Shown here: piece by piece, positions 1 through 15,264 of the stretch
Layout: each line of letters begins with the position of its first letter
Position numbering within the stretch: the stretch's first letter is position 1
NCBI RefSeq assembly: GCF_003491345.1
Contig: NZ_CP025512.1
Location: 2,232,001 to 2,296,000 of the forward strand
Source of the DNA: Neorhizobium sp. SOG26
GTDB lineage: Bacteria; Pseudomonadota; Alphaproteobacteria; Rhizobiales; Rhizobiaceae
Direction: 5' to 3'
Length of the DNA stretch: 64,000 nt
Notes under the pieces: model-generated
Databases searched by the model: none
What the model saw: only the letters and a program-made list of their open reading frames with translations
What the model was told of the DNA's origin: nothing
Made by a program: the position numbers and the translations under genes

Positions 1-114
1 AAACATAGATGGATGATTGCAACCGATTCATAACGGTGCATAAACTCTATCCATAGATCATGCCGGATTGACTGAATCGGACGCACCTCCGCTCTCCAGA
101 AAGTTGGCGACTTA

Positions 115-2573
<2,459 letters not shown>

Positions 2574-2574
<1 letters not shown>

Positions 2575-4784
2575 TGAAGAAATCGCCCCGTGTCGATGAC
2601 GGACGAGCCCCTGGCGAAATCCCGTTATCAGAGATCGAGGCGATCATCGAAGGTAGGCATGCCAATCCGTTTGCCGTCCTCGGGCTTCACCGGCTCGGGG
2701 ATGCCTACCGCCTCAGATGTTTCATTCCCGGCGCCGAGGCCGTCACGCCGCTGACGCTGAACGGCACGGATCTTGGCGAATTGAAATGCCGCCACGAGGC
2801 CGGTTATTTCGAAGGCCTGGTCGAGGTCGCGCATCTTCAGCCGGTGCGCTACCGCGCCCGCCGCGGCGATGTCGAATGGGCGGTCACCGACCCCTATACC
2901 TTCGGCCCCGTGCTCGGCCCGATGGACGACTACCTGCTGCGTGAAGGCTCGCATCTGCGGCTCTTCGACAAGATGGGAGCCCACCCGCTGAAGCACGAGG
3001 GCGTCGACGGTTTCCACTTCGCCGTCTGGGCGCCAAATGCCAAGCGCGTGTCGGTGGTTGGCGAATTCAACAACTGGGACGGCCGCCGCCACGTCATGCG
3101 GCTGCGGATGGATACCGGCATCTGGGAAATCTTTGCGCCCGACGTGCGCCCCGGCTCGCCCTACAAGTTCGAGATCATCGGCAAGAACGGCGAACTGCTG
3201 CCGCTGAAGGCAGACCCTTACGCCCGTCGCGCCGAACTGCGGCCGCAAACGGCCTCCGTGACGGCACCGGAACTCGTCCAGGAATGGGAAGACGATGCGC
3301 ACCGCGCCTTCTGGGAAAAGGCCGACCATCGTCGCCAGCCGATCAGCATCTACGAGGTGCATGCCGGCTCCTGGCGCAAGCGCGACGACGGCACCTTCCT
3401 CTCCTGGGACGAACTTGCCGCCCAGTTGATCCCCTACTGCACCGACATGGGTTTTACCCATATCGAGTTTCTGCCGATCACAGAGCACCCGTTCGATCCG
3501 TCCTGGGGTTACCAGACGACCGGCCTCTTCGCCCCGACCGCCCGTTTCGGCGAGCCGGAAGGTTTCGCGCGCTTCGTCAACGGCTGCCACAAGGTCGGGA
3601 TTGGCGTCATCCTCGATTGGGTGCCGGCGCATTTCCCAACGGACGAGTTCGGCCTGCGCCAGTTCGATGGCACCGCGCTTTACGAGCACGAGGACCCGCG
3701 CCAGGGTTTCCACCCCGACTGGAACACGGCGATCTACAATTTCGGCCGCATCGAGGTCCTCTCCTACCTCGTCAACAACGCGCTTTATTGGGCGGAAAAA
3801 TTCCATCTCGATGGGCTCCGCGTCGATGCCGTCGCCTCCATGCTCTACCTCGACTATTCGCGCAAGGAAGGCGAATGGGTGCCGAACGAATATGGCGGGC
3901 GCGAAAACCTGGAAGCCGTGCGTTTCCTGCAGAAGATGAATTCGCTCTCCTATGGCGCCCATCCCGGTGTGATGACGATCGCCGAGGAATCCACCTCATG
4001 GCCGAAGGTCTCGCATCCGGTGCACGAAGGCGGCCTTGGCTTCGGCTTCAAGTGGAACATGGGTTTCATGCACGACACGCTGAGCTACCTGAAGCGTGAG
4101 CCGATCCACCGCAAGCATCATCACCATGAGATGACCTTCGGGCTCGTTTATGCCTATTCGGAAAACTTCGTGCTGCCGCTGTCCCACGACGAGGTGGTGC
4201 ATGGCAAAGGGTCGCTGATTGCCAAGATGGCCGGCGACGACTGGCAGAAGTTCGCAAATCTTCGCGCCTACTACGGCTTCATGTGGGGTTATCCCGGCAA
4301 GAAGCTTCTCTTCATGGGCCAGGAATTTGCCCAATGGGCGGAATGGAGCGAAAGCCGCTCGCTCGACTGGAACCTGCTGCAATACCACCCGCACGAGGGC
4401 ATGCGCCGCTTGGTGCGCGACCTCAACTTCTGTTACCGCTCCAAGCCCGCGCTCCACGCGCGTGATTGCGAAGGCGAAGGGTTCCGCTGGCTGATCGCCG
4501 ACGATGCGGACAATTCGGTTTATGCCTGGCTGCGCATGGCACCGGGCGAAAAGCCGGTGGCGGTGATCACGAATTTCACGCCGGTTTATCGGGAAAACTA
4601 CCGGGTCCCCTTGCCAAACGAGGGCAGATGGCGGGAAATTCTCAACACCGATGCGGAGATCTACGGCGGCAGCGGCAAGGGCAATGGCGGGCGCGTCCAG
4701 GCCGTGAACGCGGGTGGAAGCATATCGGCCGACGTCACGTTGCCGCCGCTTGCGACGATCATGCTCGAACTGGAACAGGCATAA
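2574..4784 (+). CDS. glgB: 1,4-alpha-glucan branching enzyme
   Basis: GH13 branching enzyme that creates alpha-1,6 links in glycogen. It has 736 residues, with an N-terminal region and CBM48 domain before the catalytic barrel. The catalytic nucleophile is D418 (GLRVDAV), the acid/base is E471 (TIAEES) and the third acidic residue is D539 (LSHDEVVHG). These are spaced 53 and 68 residues apart, as in E. coli GlgB. The start overlaps the glgP stop (TGATG). glgC follows after about 20 bases with its own ribosome site. A complete, apparently active enzyme. Confidence 0.97.
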
Positions 4785-4803
4785 GCTTTTGGGAGGGACA
4801 AGA

Positions 4804-6066
4804 ATGCACGAAAAGAGAATCCAGCCCCTGTCGCGTGATGCGATGGCCTATGTCCTGGCCGGCGGGCGCGGCAGCCGCCTGAAGGAACTGACCGACCGGC
4901 GCGCCAAGCCCGCAGTCTATTTCGGCGGCAAGGCGCGCATCATCGATTTCGCACTCTCGAACGCTCTCAACTCCGGCATTCGCCGCATCGGTGTTGCCAC
5001 CCAGTACAAGGCGCATTCGCTGATCCGCCACATGCAGCGCGGCTGGAACTTCTTCCGTCCAGAACGCAATGAAAGCTTCGACATCCTGCCCGCCTCCCAG
5101 CGTGTTTCCGAAACGCAGTGGTATGAAGGCACCGCCGACGCGGTCTTCCAGAACATCGACATCATCGAGGCCTATGCGCCCGAATACATGGTCATCCTCG
5201 CCGGCGACCACGTCTACAAGATGGACTACGAATACATGCTCCAGCAGCATGTCGATTCCGGCGCCGATGTCACGGTTGGCTGCCTGGAAGTGCCGCGCAT
5301 GGAAGCCACCGGCTTCGGCGTCATGCATGTCAACGAGAAGGACGAGATCATCGCCTTCGTTGAAAAGCCCGCCGACCCGCCGGGCATCCCCGGCAACCCG
5401 GGTTTTGCCCTTGCCTCCATGGGCATCTATGTCTTCCACACCAAGTTCCTGATGGAAGCCCTGAAACGCGACGCCAATACGCCGGGTTCGAGCCGCGACT
5501 TCGGCAAGGACATCATTCCCTACATCGTCGAGCACGGAAAGGCCGTGGCGCACCGTTTCGCCGACAGCTGCGTCCGCTCCGATTTCGAACGCGAGCCCTA
5601 CTGGCGCGACGCTGGCACGATCGACGCTTACTGGCAGGCCAATATCGACCTCACCGAGATCGTGCCGGGCCTCGACATCTACGACAAGTCCTGGCCGATC
5701 TGGACCTATGCAGAGATCACCCCGCCGGCCAAGTTCGTGCATGACGACGAAAACCGCCGCGGATCGGCGATATCCTCCGTCGTGTCGGGCGACTGCATCA
5801 TTTCCGGCTCGTCGCTGCACCGCAGCCTGCTGTTTACCGGCGTGCGCGCCAATTCCTATTCGCGCCTCGACGGGGCGGTCGTGCTGCCCAACGTGCGGAT
5901 CGGCCGCCGCGCACAGATTCGCAACGTCGTCATCGATGCCGGCGTCACCATCCCGGAAGGCCTTGTCGTCGGCGAGGATCCGGAACTCGATGCCAAACGC
6001 TTCCGCCGCAGCGACAGCGGCATATGCCTCATCACCCAGGCAATGATCGATAAACTGGACCTGTAA
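4804..6066 (+). CDS. glgC: Glucose-1-phosphate adenylyltransferase
   Basis: Makes ADP-glucose from ATP and glucose-1-phosphate, the committed step of bacterial glycogen synthesis. The N-terminal nucleotidyltransferase motif [17 protein letters not shown] is followed by KPAVYFGGK, and the C-terminal part is a left-handed beta-helix. The start at 4804 is chosen because a strong GGGAGGGA site lies just before it and residues [13 protein letters not shown] match the family N-terminus. A longer in-frame reading from 4714 would run inside glgB and is unlikely. The product is 420 residues, the usual length. It lies between glgB and glgA in one operon. Confidence 0.97.
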   Translation: MHEKRIQPLSRDAMAYVLAGGRGSRLKELTDRRAKPAVYFGGKARIIDFALSNALNSGIRRIGVATQYKAHSLIRHMQRGWNFFRPERNESFDILPASQRVSETQWYEGTADAVFQNIDIIEAYAPEYMVILAGDHVYKMDYEYMLQQHVDSGADVTVGCLEVPRMEATGFGVMHVNEKDEIIAFVEKPADPPGIPGNPGFALASMGIYVFHTKFLMEALKRDANTPGSSRDFGKDIIPYIVEHGKAVAHRFADSCVRSDFEREPYWRDAGTIDAYWQANIDLTEIVPGLDIYDKSWPIWTYAEITPPAKFVHDDENRRGSAISSVVSGDCIISGSSLHRSLLFTGVRANSYSRLDGAVVLPNVRIGRRAQIRNVVIDAGVTIPEGLVVGEDPELDAKRFRRSDSGICLITQAMIDKLDL

Positions 6067-6072
6067 TTCACG

Positions 6073-7518
6073 ATGGAAGTGCTTTCGGTCGCGTCCGAAG
6101 TCTATCCGCTGGTGAAAACCGGCGGACTTGCCGATGTTGCCGGTGCGCTGCCGCTGGCGCTGAAGCAGCATGGCGTCTCGGTAAGAACGCTGATGCCGGG
6201 CTACCCGGCCGTGATGCGCGCCATCAATAACCCGAAGGTGGTCGGGGGTTTCAACGACCTGCTCGGCGCAAAGGCCGATGTCCTTGCCGTCGAGCACCAG
6301 GGCCTCGATCTCCTTGTTCTTGATGCGCCCGCTCTGTTTGACCGGCCGGGCGGCCCCTATCTCGACACGAACGGCAAGGACCACGCCGACAACTGGCTGC
6401 GTTTTGCGGCGCTCTCGAAAGCGGGCGCGCTGATCGCACAGGACGGGATCGGCGGCTGGCGCCCGGACATCGTGCATGTGCATGACTGGCAGGCCGCAAT
6501 GGTGCCCGCCTATATGCGCTTCTCGGATGCCCGCGAGGTCCCGTCCCTCATCACCATCCACAACATCGCCTTCCAGGGTCAGTACGGCGCCGAGATCTTC
6601 CCCGACCTCGACCTGCCGCCGCACGCCTTCGGTATCGATGGTGTCGAATATTTCGGCGGCGTCGGTTACCTGAAGGCCGGGCTGCAGGCGAGCTGGGCGA
6701 TTTCCACCGTCAGCCCCTCCTATGCGGAAGAGATCCTGACGCCGGAATTTGGCATGGGGCTCGAAGGTTTGCTCAGCCACCGCGCCGACGATCTCCATGG
6801 CATCGTCAATGGCATTGATGCCACGGTCTGGGATCCGGCAACCGATAGCAATCTGCGCGCCAACTATACCGCCACAAGCCTCAAGAACCGCGCCGCGAAC
6901 AAGATCGCGCTCGCGGAACGTTTCGGCCTTGACCGCGACCGGGCGCCGCTCTTCTGCGTCGTGTCCCGCCTGACCTGGCAGAAGGGGATGGACCTTCTGG
7001 CCGAGGCCGTAGACGACCTGGTGGACGCCGGCGCCAAGCTCGCCATCCTCGGCTCGGGCGATGCCGCGCTTGAACAGGCTTTCCAGGCCGCTGCCGCACG
7101 CCACCCCGGCCGCGTTTCGCTCGTCACCGGTTACGACGAGCCGCTCTCCCACCTGATGCAGGCGGGTTCCGATGCGATCGTCATCCCGTCCCGCTTCGAG
7201 CCCTGCGGCCTGACCCAGCTTTACGGCCTGCGCTACGGCTGCGTGCCGATCGTGGCGCGTACCGGCGGCCTCAACGACACCGTGATCGACGCAAGCCATG
7301 CCGGGCTTGCGGCGGGCGCTGCCACCGGCGTCGCCTTCGGCCCCATCACCGCCATGAACCTGCGCCGCGCGCTGCGTCGGGCGGTCACGCTCTACGGGGA
7401 GCCGAAAACCTGGACCGCGCTGCAGAAGCAGGGCATGAAGACCGACGTTTCCTGGACCAAGAGCGCTGCGCTCTACGCCAGTCTCTACAAGACATTGCTT
7501 GCCAAAAAAGGATCCTGA
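6073..7518 (+). CDS. glgA: Glycogen synthase (ADP-glucose)
   Basis: GT5 glycosyltransferase that extends alpha-1,4-glucan from ADP-glucose. The N-terminal [13 protein letters not shown] motif binds the sugar nucleotide. The C-terminal [17 protein letters not shown] and [10 protein letters not shown] motifs are also present. It has 481 residues, typical of rhizobial GlgA. It starts six bases after the glgC stop, with only a weak ribosome site, which suggests coupling to glgC translation. pgm follows three bases after the stop. Confidence 0.97.
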   Translation: MEVLSVASEVYPLVKTGGLADVAGALPLALKQHGVSVRTLMPGYPAVMRAINNPKVVGGFNDLLGAKADVLAVEHQGLDLLVLDAPALFDRPGGPYLDTNGKDHADNWLRFAALSKAGALIAQDGIGGWRPDIVHVHDWQAAMVPAYMRFSDAREVPSLITIHNIAFQGQYGAEIFPDLDLPPHAFGIDGVEYFGGVGYLKAGLQASWAISTVSPSYAEEILTPEFGMGLEGLLSHRADDLHGIVNGIDATVWDPATDSNLRANYTATSLKNRAANKIALAERFGLDRDRAPLFCVVSRLTWQKGMDLLAEAVDDLVDAGAKLAILGSGDAALEQAFQAAAARHPGRVSLVTGYDEPLSHLMQAGSDAIVIPSRFEPCGLTQLYGLRYGCVPIVARTGGLNDTVIDASHAGLAAGAATGVAFGPITAMNLRRALRRAVTLYGEPKTWTALQKQGMKTDVSWTKSAALYASLYKTLLAKKGS

Positions 7519-9150
<1,632 letters not shown>

Positions 9151-9183
9151 TCGCGTAAGACCTGAAACCCTGGGAGGCCGCGG

Positions 9184-11118
9184 ATGTTCTCACCCCGCCA
9201 GCTCGGTGTCACCCTCACCGACAAGATGGCGCAGTTCGCGGTCTACTCGCAGCACGCCGAGCGCATCGATCTTTGCCTCTTCGACAAAGATGGCCGTGAG
9301 CAGGCACTGGCCATGCAGCGCGGCGAGGATGCCGTTCATCGTATCGACCTACCCTCGATCCATCCCGGACAGCGCTACGGATATCGCACCCACGGCGTGT
9401 ACGATCCGGACCGCGGCCTGTGGTTCGACCCGTCGAAGCTCCTCGTCGACCCTTACGCCCGCGAACTCGACGGGCCATTCCGCCACGAGCAGCGCCTGTC
9501 GCAATACGGCGTCGAGACCGCCGACCTCGTGCCGAAGGCGATCGTCACGCGCGACCAGCCGGCCAGGGTGGGAAAGCCGCTCCTGCCTCCCGGCGGCTTC
9601 ATCTACGAGGTCGCCGTCAAGCCCTTCACCATGCTGCACCCGGATGTGCCCGAAGGTGAGCGCGGCACGGTCGCGGCCCTCGCCCATCCATCCGTCATCG
9701 CGCACCTGAAGAAGATCGGCGTCGACGCGATCGAGTTGATGCCGATCACCGCCTGGATCGACGAGCGCCACCTGCCGGCGCTGGGCTTGACCAACGGCTG
9801 GGGTTACAACCCGATCGCGCTGATGGCGCTTGATCCGCGCATCTGCCCGGGCGGCATGATGGAACTGCGCGAAACCGTCGCCGCCCTGCATGCGGCTGAC
9901 ATCGGCGTCATCCTCGACCTCGTCTTCAACCACTCGGGCGAAAGCGACCGTTATGGCGCAACACTTTCCATGCGCGGGCTCGACAACCTCACCTATTACC
10001 GCCATGCCCGCGACAGTCCCGGCCAGTTGATCAACGACACCGGCACCGGCAACACGATCGCCTGCGACCATCCCGTTGTGCGCCAGCTGATCCTCGATAC
10101 GCTGCGGCATTTCGTGCTGTCGGCTGGCGTCGACGGCTTTCGCTTCGATCTCGCCCCGATCATCGGCCGCACGGCCGACGGTTTCGACCCGAACGCCGAA
10201 ACGCTGACGGCTATGCTCGGTGACGAGGTGCTGAAGGACCGCGTGCTGATCGCCGAACCATGGGACATCGGCCCGGGCGGCTACCAGCTCGGCAATTTCC
10301 CGCAATCCTTCCTCGAATGGAACGACCGTGCCCGTGATGACATCCGCCGCTACTGGCGCGGCGATGGCTGGATGACCGGCGCGCTTGCGACCCGGCTTGC
10401 CGGCTCCTCGGACGTCTTCCGCAACGGGCACACGCGCTCGGTCAATTTCCTCGCCGCCCATGACGGCTTCACGCTGATGGACCTCGTGTCGCACCAGCAA
10501 AAGCACAACGAAGCGAACGGCGAAGAAAACCGCGACGGCCACGGCGAAAACTTCTCCTGGAACAACGGCGTGGAGGGCGAGACGCAGGATCCGGCGATCC
10601 TCGAGCACCGCCGCCGCGATGTTGCCGCCCTCCTTTCGACCCTCTTTGCCACGCGCGGCCATGTGATGCTCACCATGGGCGACGAGGCAGGCCGCTCCCA
10701 ACGCGGCAACAACAATGCCTATGCGCAGGACAACGAGATCACCTGGCTCGACTGGAGCGCGATCGACGAAGGCCTGGTCGAGCATACCGCCGCGCTTACC
10801 GCCATGCGCAGGCGCTTCTCCGTCTTCTCCGAAGCGAGCTTCTTCAGCGGCGAAGGCGATGTCGAATGGCTGAACGCTGCAGGGCAGCCGATGCAGGTGG
10901 GTGATTGGGAGAACGCCAGCAACCCGGTGCTCGGCATGGTGCTCGCCACAACCGATCGAACCACCGAGCAGGCCACGCGGCTGGCGGTCCTCATCAACCG
11001 AAGCCATGCGCCCCTCACCTTCGCTTTGCCCGGCGAAGGCTGGACGGATGTGGTCACCGGCGAGGCCTGGCAGGGCATGCTTCCACCTCGATCGGTGCGC
11101 TTCTGTTTCCCCGCATGA
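9184..11118 (+). CDS. glgX: Glycogen debranching enzyme (isoamylase type)
   Basis: GH13 enzyme that removes alpha-1,6 branches from phosphorylase-limited glycogen. Three catalytic regions are visible: GVDGFRFDLA (nucleophile Asp), LIAEPWDIGPGGY (acid Glu) and FLAAHDGFTLMDLV (transition-state Asp). The N-terminal CBM48-like region begins near residue 1. The 644-residue length is usual. A clear GGGAGG site precedes the ATG. It is the last gene of the glycogen cluster and its product acts with GlgP on the same polymer. No obvious hairpin terminator follows before the next gene at 11196. Confidence 0.96.
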   Translation: MFSPRQLGVTLTDKMAQFAVYSQHAERIDLCLFDKDGREQALAMQRGEDAVHRIDLPSIHPGQRYGYRTHGVYDPDRGLWFDPSKLLVDPYARELDGPFRHEQRLSQYGVETADLVPKAIVTRDQPARVGKPLLPPGGFIYEVAVKPFTMLHPDVPEGERGTVAALAHPSVIAHLKKIGVDAIELMPITAWIDERHLPALGLTNGWGYNPIALMALDPRICPGGMMELRETVAALHAADIGVILDLVFNHSGESDRYGATLSMRGLDNLTYYRHARDSPGQLINDTGTGNTIACDHPVVRQLILDTLRHFVLSAGVDGFRFDLAPIIGRTADGFDPNAETLTAMLGDEVLKDRVLIAEPWDIGPGGYQLGNFPQSFLEWNDRARDDIRRYWRGDGWMTGALATRLAGSSDVFRNGHTRSVNFLAAHDGFTLMDLVSHQQKHNEANGEENRDGHGENFSWNNGVEGETQDPAILEHRRRDVAALLSTLFATRGHVMLTMGDEAGRSQRGNNNAYAQDNEITWLDWSAIDEGLVEHTAALTAMRRRFSVFSEASFFSGEGDVEWLNAAGQPMQVGDWENASNPVLGMVLATTDRTTEQATRLAVLINRSHAPLTFALPGEGWTDVVTGEAWQGMLPPRSVRFCFPA

Positions 11119-11195
11119 TGCAATGCAAAAATCGCTCGCTTGGCGCGCTGATTTCGCTAGAGTTCGCGGCAGTTCCCTGAGCCTCGTGAGGTAGC

Positions 11196-11681
11196 ATGCC
11201 TGAAGTTTCGCTTGCCGATATGCCCGGCCTTGTTGGCACTGTTGTCGGAATATCGGACTGGATCACGGTTCCGCAGTCGATGATCAACATGTTCGCGGAC
11301 ACCACGCTCGATCACCAGTTCATCCATGTCGATGAAGAACGCGCCCGGACCGAAAGCCCGTTCGGCGGCACCATCGCGCATGGCTTCCTGACGCTCTCGC
11401 TCCTGTCGGCCATGAACTTCGACTGCGTCCCGAAGATCCGCGAGCAGACGATGGGCCTCAACTATGGCTTCGATCGCATCCGCTTCATGTCGCCGGTGCG
11501 TCCGGGCGCGCGTATTCGCGGCCATTTCAAGCTCGCCGACACCCGTTTTCGCGGCGCCGGCATGCTGATGACCACCTATGACGTGAGCGTCGAAATCGAG
11601 AACGAAAAGAAACCGGCGATGACGGCGACCTGGATCACCATTGTCCAGTTCGATCCGAAGGATCGCCCGGAAACCGTTTGA
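11196..11681 (+). CDS. MaoC-like (R)-specific enoyl-CoA hydratase / NodN-like protein
   Basis: Single hot-dog-fold protein of 161 residues. The hydratase motif is clear: D-x-QFIHVD near residues 40-46, then SPFGGTIAHGFLTLSLLS, which supplies the catalytic Asp/His pair and the following Ser/Gly segment. The family hydrates enoyl-CoA thioesters; rhizobial NodN belongs to it, but nothing here ties this copy to nodulation. A GAGGT site lies just before the ATG. It is 77 bases after glgX and is closed by a strong terminator at 11692-11726. The substrate is unknown. Confidence 0.88.
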   Translation: MPEVSLADMPGLVGTVVGISDWITVPQSMINMFADTTLDHQFIHVDEERARTESPFGGTIAHGFLTLSLLSAMNFDCVPKIREQTMGLNYGFDRIRFMSPVRPGARIRGHFKLADTRFRGAGMLMTTYDVSVEIENEKKPAMTATWITIVQFDPKDRPETV

Positions 11682-11691
11682 CCGAGACGAC

Positions 11692-11726
11692 CGAAGGCGC
11701 GGCTCATCACCGCGCCTTCGTTTTTT
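11692..11726 (+). terminator. Rho-independent terminator of the MaoC-like gene
   Basis: Perfect 10-bp stem CGAAGGCGCG / CGCGCCTTCG with a 9-base loop, followed by six T residues on the plus strand. It starts 11 bases after the hydratase stop. The minus-strand soxG gene ends nearby at 11745, but the T-run serves only the plus strand. Confidence 0.93.
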
Positions 11727-11744
11727 CTCGCAGATGACCGGAGC

Positions 11745-12293
11745 CTAGAGCCAGGCGTCGCGCGCCGCCTCGGCCAGCAGGCCGAAGGCATAGTCGGAGA
11801 AGGAACGCCAGACTTCCACCCGGAAGGCATCTTCCGCCGTGCGCAGCAGAACGATCTCCACCTTGCCGAACAGCGTGCGGGCGCAGGCGCCGACGGGGAA
11901 GGCCTTCAGCGACAGGTCCTGCGGACATCCGCCGTTAATCGCGTTCGCAGCACCGGGGCCGGAAACCAGGATCGCCGTGTTGCGGTGAGACACGTCGGTG
12001 GCCGAATGCAGCGCACTGGTTCCGACCAGCGCATCCAACAGCCCGCCGCCGACCTCGCCAATCACCAGCCACTCATCCGGACCGAGCCAAAGCGCCGTGC
12101 GTCCGTTTGCGGAAGCGGATGTCTTTGACCGCACCGGCAGTTCGAGCCCAAGCGCCGAAGAGAGGGCCGGCACATCCTCAGGCCGCGCGCGCAGCGAAAT
12201 GCGTTCCGCGGCAGGGGCCGCTTCCAGCCGCACGGCAGACGAGCCGCCGAAGAAGCCGGAAAGCGGAAGCATTCGGTTTGCCATCTCAACCAT
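11745..12293 (-). CDS. soxG: Sarcosine oxidase gamma subunit
   Basis: Small structural subunit of heterotetrameric sarcosine oxidase, 182 residues, with the family motifs WLGPDEWLV and SHRNTAILVSGPGA. The fold is related to the C-terminal glycine-cleavage-T-like part of the alpha subunit. It is the last gene of the soxB-soxD-soxA-soxG operon and its start overlaps the soxA end by 8 bases. An alternative ATG lies three codons downstream. Confidence 0.93.
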   Translation of the reverse strand: MVEMANRMLPLSGFFGGSSAVRLEAAPAAERISLRARPEDVPALSSALGLELPVRSKTSASANGRTALWLGPDEWLVIGEVGGGLLDALVGTSALHSATDVSHRNTAILVSGPGAANAINGGCPQDLSLKAFPVGACARTLFGKVEIVLLRTAEDAFRVEVWRSFSDYAFGLLAEAARDAWL

Positions 12294-15264
12294 GGATGCG
12301 CACCCCTTCCTTGTCGAAGAACACCATGTCCGTCACTTCCACCGCCACCGTCTTGTCCTTCATCGGCACGTAAAGCGTCTGGCCGATGCGGCTGCGGCCG
12401 CCCGCCACGAGCGCCAGCGCAATCGCCCGACCGCAGTTTTCCGACCAGTAGGCCGAGGTGACGTGGCCAAGCATCGTCATCGGCTTCGGCTGGTTCGGAT
12501 CGGCAACGATCTGCGCGCCTTCTTCCAGCACATCGCTCGGCTTGTTGGTGAGCAGGCCGACGAGTTGCTTGCGGTTCTCGCGCACGAGATCCGGCCGCTT
12601 CAAACCACGGATGCCGACAAAGTCGGTCTTCTTCTTGGAGACCGCCCAGCCGAGGCCGGCATCATCCGGCGTCACCGTGCCGTCCGTATCCTGGCCAACG
12701 ATGATGTAGCCCTTCTCGGCGCGCAGCACGTGCATGGTTTCGGTGCCGTAGAGGCAGGCGCCCATGTCCTTCGCGCGTTCCCAGACGGCCTTCCAGACCG
12801 CCGGGCCGTAATCCGACGGCACGTTGATTTCGTAGCCCAGCTCGCCGGTGAAGGAGACGCGGAACAGCCGCGACGGCACGCCCATCACCGTGCACTCGGC
12901 GACGCTCATGTGCGGGAAGGCTTCGTTGGAAATGTCCACGCCTTCGACAAAAGGCTGGATGATCTCGCGCGCTTTCGGGCCCTGCACGGCAATCACCGCC
13001 CACTGCTCGGTTGTCGAGGTCAGCCACACCGTGAGATGCGGGAATTCCGTCTGCAGATAGTCTTCCATGTGGTTGAGCACGCGCGGCGCACCGCCGGTCG
13101 TGGTCGTCACGTGGAAACGATCCTCGGCCAGCCGTCCAACAACGCCGTCGTCATATACGAAACCGTCTTCGCGGGTCATGATGCCGTAGCGTGCCTTGCC
13201 GGGCTTCAGCGTATCCCAGGCATTGGTATAGACGAGGTTGAGGAACTCGGCCGCATCCGGGCCGACGACCTCGATCTTGCCGAGCGTCGAGCCGTTGAAG
13301 ACGCCGCCGACTTCGCGCACGGTGCGGCATTCGCGGTTGACGGCGGCAAACATGTCCTCGCCCCGCTTCGGATAATACCAGGCGCGCTTCCAGTTGCCGA
13401 CATCCTCGAACTCGGCGCCTTCGGCCGCTTCAAGCTGATGCATCGGCGTCTTGCGCGCCGGGTCGAACAGATCACCACGCGAGTGGGCGACCAGCGTCCC
13501 ATAGGTCACCGGCGTGTACGGCGCGCGGAATGTCGTGAGCCCCACCTGCGGGATCGGCCGGTCGAGCATCTCGGCGGCAATCGCCAGGCCATGCATGTTG
13601 GACAGCTTGCCCTGGTCGGACGCCATGCCGTTCGTCGTGAAGCGCTTGATATGCTCGATCGAATGCATGCCTTCGCGCACCGCAAGGCGGATGTCCTTGG
13701 CCGTCACGTCATGCTGGAAATCGACGAATGCCTTCACCGTCGTGTCCGGCCCCGCCCCTTCCGCCGCGCCGATCATGCCGCCGGTCCATTCGAAGCGGTT
13801 CTCGCCGGTCAGCGCCACCCGTCCGCCGCCTGCGATCATCGCCTCGTCGATCAGTTCGGCGAGGTCATCGGTGCCGTTGCAGGCGCCAACCGAAACGCAA
13901 TCCTGCGCATAGATATCCGGCAGGAAACGCTGGTTCTGGTCGTCGTAGCGCAGCTTGCCGCGCGACTGCGAGAAGAGATGCACGGAGGGCGTCCAGCCGG
14001 CCGAAACGATCAGCGCGTCCACCGCCATCTTGCGGATGTCGAAATTGCCATTCCGCGCCACCGTCATCGAGTTGATGCGCAGCCGCCCACCCGTGTTCGT
14101 CACCGAATGGCCGGTCAGCACGTCGATGCCGAGTGCACGCGCCTGCGCCAGCACCGCATCACCGGGACGCTCACGGCAATCCACGATCGCGACGATCGAC
14201 ACACCGGCGCGCTTCAGGTCGAAGGCCGCTTCGTATGCGGAGTCATGCGCCGTATAGACGCCGACACGCCGGCCGACGGCCACGCCATGGTGGTTGAGGA
14301 AGGTGCGTGCAGCCGAGGCGAGCATGATGCCCGGGCGGTCGTTGTTGGCGAACACCATGTGGCGCTCGATCGAGCCCGTCGCCAGGATGACGCGTTTTGC
14401 CCGCACCTGCCACAGGCGCTCGCGCGGCAGGTCCTTGTGCGGCCGCGCCAGATGATCCGTCACTCGCTCGGCGAGGCCCAGGAAGCCGTGGTTGTAGTAA
14501 CCGAAGACCGTTGTGCGCGTCAGTACAGTGACGTTCGGCATGGCTTTGAGCTTGGCAGCGGTTGCCTGCGCCCAGTCATAACCGTTCTGGCCGTCGATGA
14601 TCGTCGCATTGTCGGCATGCAGCGCACCGCCCACTTCCGGCTGCTCGTCGACGAGGATCACCGAAGCACCCGTCGCGGCGGCGGAAAGCGCGGCCGTGAG
14701 GCCCGCAACACCGGCCCCGGCAATCAGCACGTCGCAATGCGCAAAGCGGTTGCCGTAATGATCCGGATCCTCTTCCCGCGGCGCCTGGCCGAGGCCCGCC
14801 GCGCGGCGGATGAAGGGCTCGTAGAGCTTGTGCCATGCCGCCTTCGGCCACATGAAGGTCTTGTAGTAGAAGCCGGCCGCGAAGAAGGGCGACAGCAGGT
14901 CGTTGAACGCGCCGATGTCGAAACGCAGCGATGGCCAGCGGTTCTGCGACGAGATCTTGGCGCCATCGAACGCTTCCTGCACGGTTGCCCGCACGTTCGG
15001 CTGCCGGCGTGCCGCATCGCGCGCAACGTCAAGCAGCGCATTCGGTTCTTCCGGGCCGGCGGTCAGGATGCCGCGCGGACGATGGTACTTGAAGGAACGG
15101 CCGGTCAGGTGCACGCCATGCGCCAGAAGCGCCGAGGCAACCGTGTCGCCTTCCATGGCGGTATAGGTCTTGCCGTCGAAGGTGAAGCGGGCGGTGCGCG
15201 CCGGGGTCAGACGCCCGGCACCCTTGATGCGAAACGCGCCGAGGTTCTTGGATGCAGCGCTCAT
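12286..15264 (-). CDS. soxA: Sarcosine oxidase alpha subunit
   Basis: Largest subunit (992 residues) of the enzyme that demethylates sarcosine to glycine, passing the methyl carbon to tetrahydrofolate or releasing formaldehyde, with H2O2 formed. The N-terminal ferredoxin-like segment (TFDGKTYTAMEGDTVASALL) precedes a Rossmann dinucleotide site (VLIAGAGVAGLTAAL, around residue 180). The C-terminal third is the aminomethyltransferase-like folate domain (GELGYEINVPSDYG). It overlaps soxD by four bases (ATGA) and soxG by eight, so the operon is tightly coupled. Confidence 0.96.
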   Translation of the reverse strand: MSAASKNLGAFRIKGAGRLTPARTARFTFDGKTYTAMEGDTVASALLAHGVHLTGRSFKYHRPRGILTAGPEEPNALLDVARDAARRQPNVRATVQEAFDGAKISSQNRWPSLRFDIGAFNDLLSPFFAAGFYYKTFMWPKAAWHKLYEPFIRRAAGLGQAPREEDPDHYGNRFAHCDVLIAGAGVAGLTAALSAAATGASVILVDEQPEVGGALHADNATIIDGQNGYDWAQATAAKLKAMPNVTVLTRTTVFGYYNHGFLGLAERVTDHLARPHKDLPRERLWQVRAKRVILATGSIERHMVFANNDRPGIMLASAARTFLNHHGVAVGRRVGVYTAHDSAYEAAFDLKRAGVSIVAIVDCRERPGDAVLAQARALGIDVLTGHSVTNTGGRLRINSMTVARNGNFDIRKMAVDALIVSAGWTPSVHLFSQSRGKLRYDDQNQRFLPDIYAQDCVSVGACNGTDDLAELIDEAMIAGGGRVALTGENRFEWTGGMIGAAEGAGPDTTVKAFVDFQHDVTAKDIRLAVREGMHSIEHIKRFTTNGMASDQGKLSNMHGLAIAAEMLDRPIPQVGLTTFRAPYTPVTYGTLVAHSRGDLFDPARKTPMHQLEAAEGAEFEDVGNWKRAWYYPKRGEDMFAAVNRECRTVREVGGVFNGSTLGKIEVVGPDAAEFLNLVYTNAWDTLKPGKARYGIMTREDGFVYDDGVVGRLAEDRFHVTTTTGGAPRVLNHMEDYLQTEFPHLTVWLTSTTEQWAVIAVQGPKAREIIQPFVEGVDISNEAFPHMSVAECTVMGVPSRLFRVSFTGELGYEINVPSDYGPAVWKAVWERAKDMGACLYGTETMHVLRAEKGYIIVGQDTDGTVTPDDAGLGWAVSKKKTDFVGIRGLKRPDLVRENRKQLVGLLTNKPSDVLEEGAQIVADPNQPKPMTMLGHVTSAYWSENCGRAIALALVAGGRSRIGQTLYVPMKDKTVAVEVTDMVFFDKEGVRIHG

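Noticed and set aside
1..114. Promoter or operator for the glycogen operon
   Set aside because: No convincing -10/-35 or repeat was found in the short upstream stretch available.
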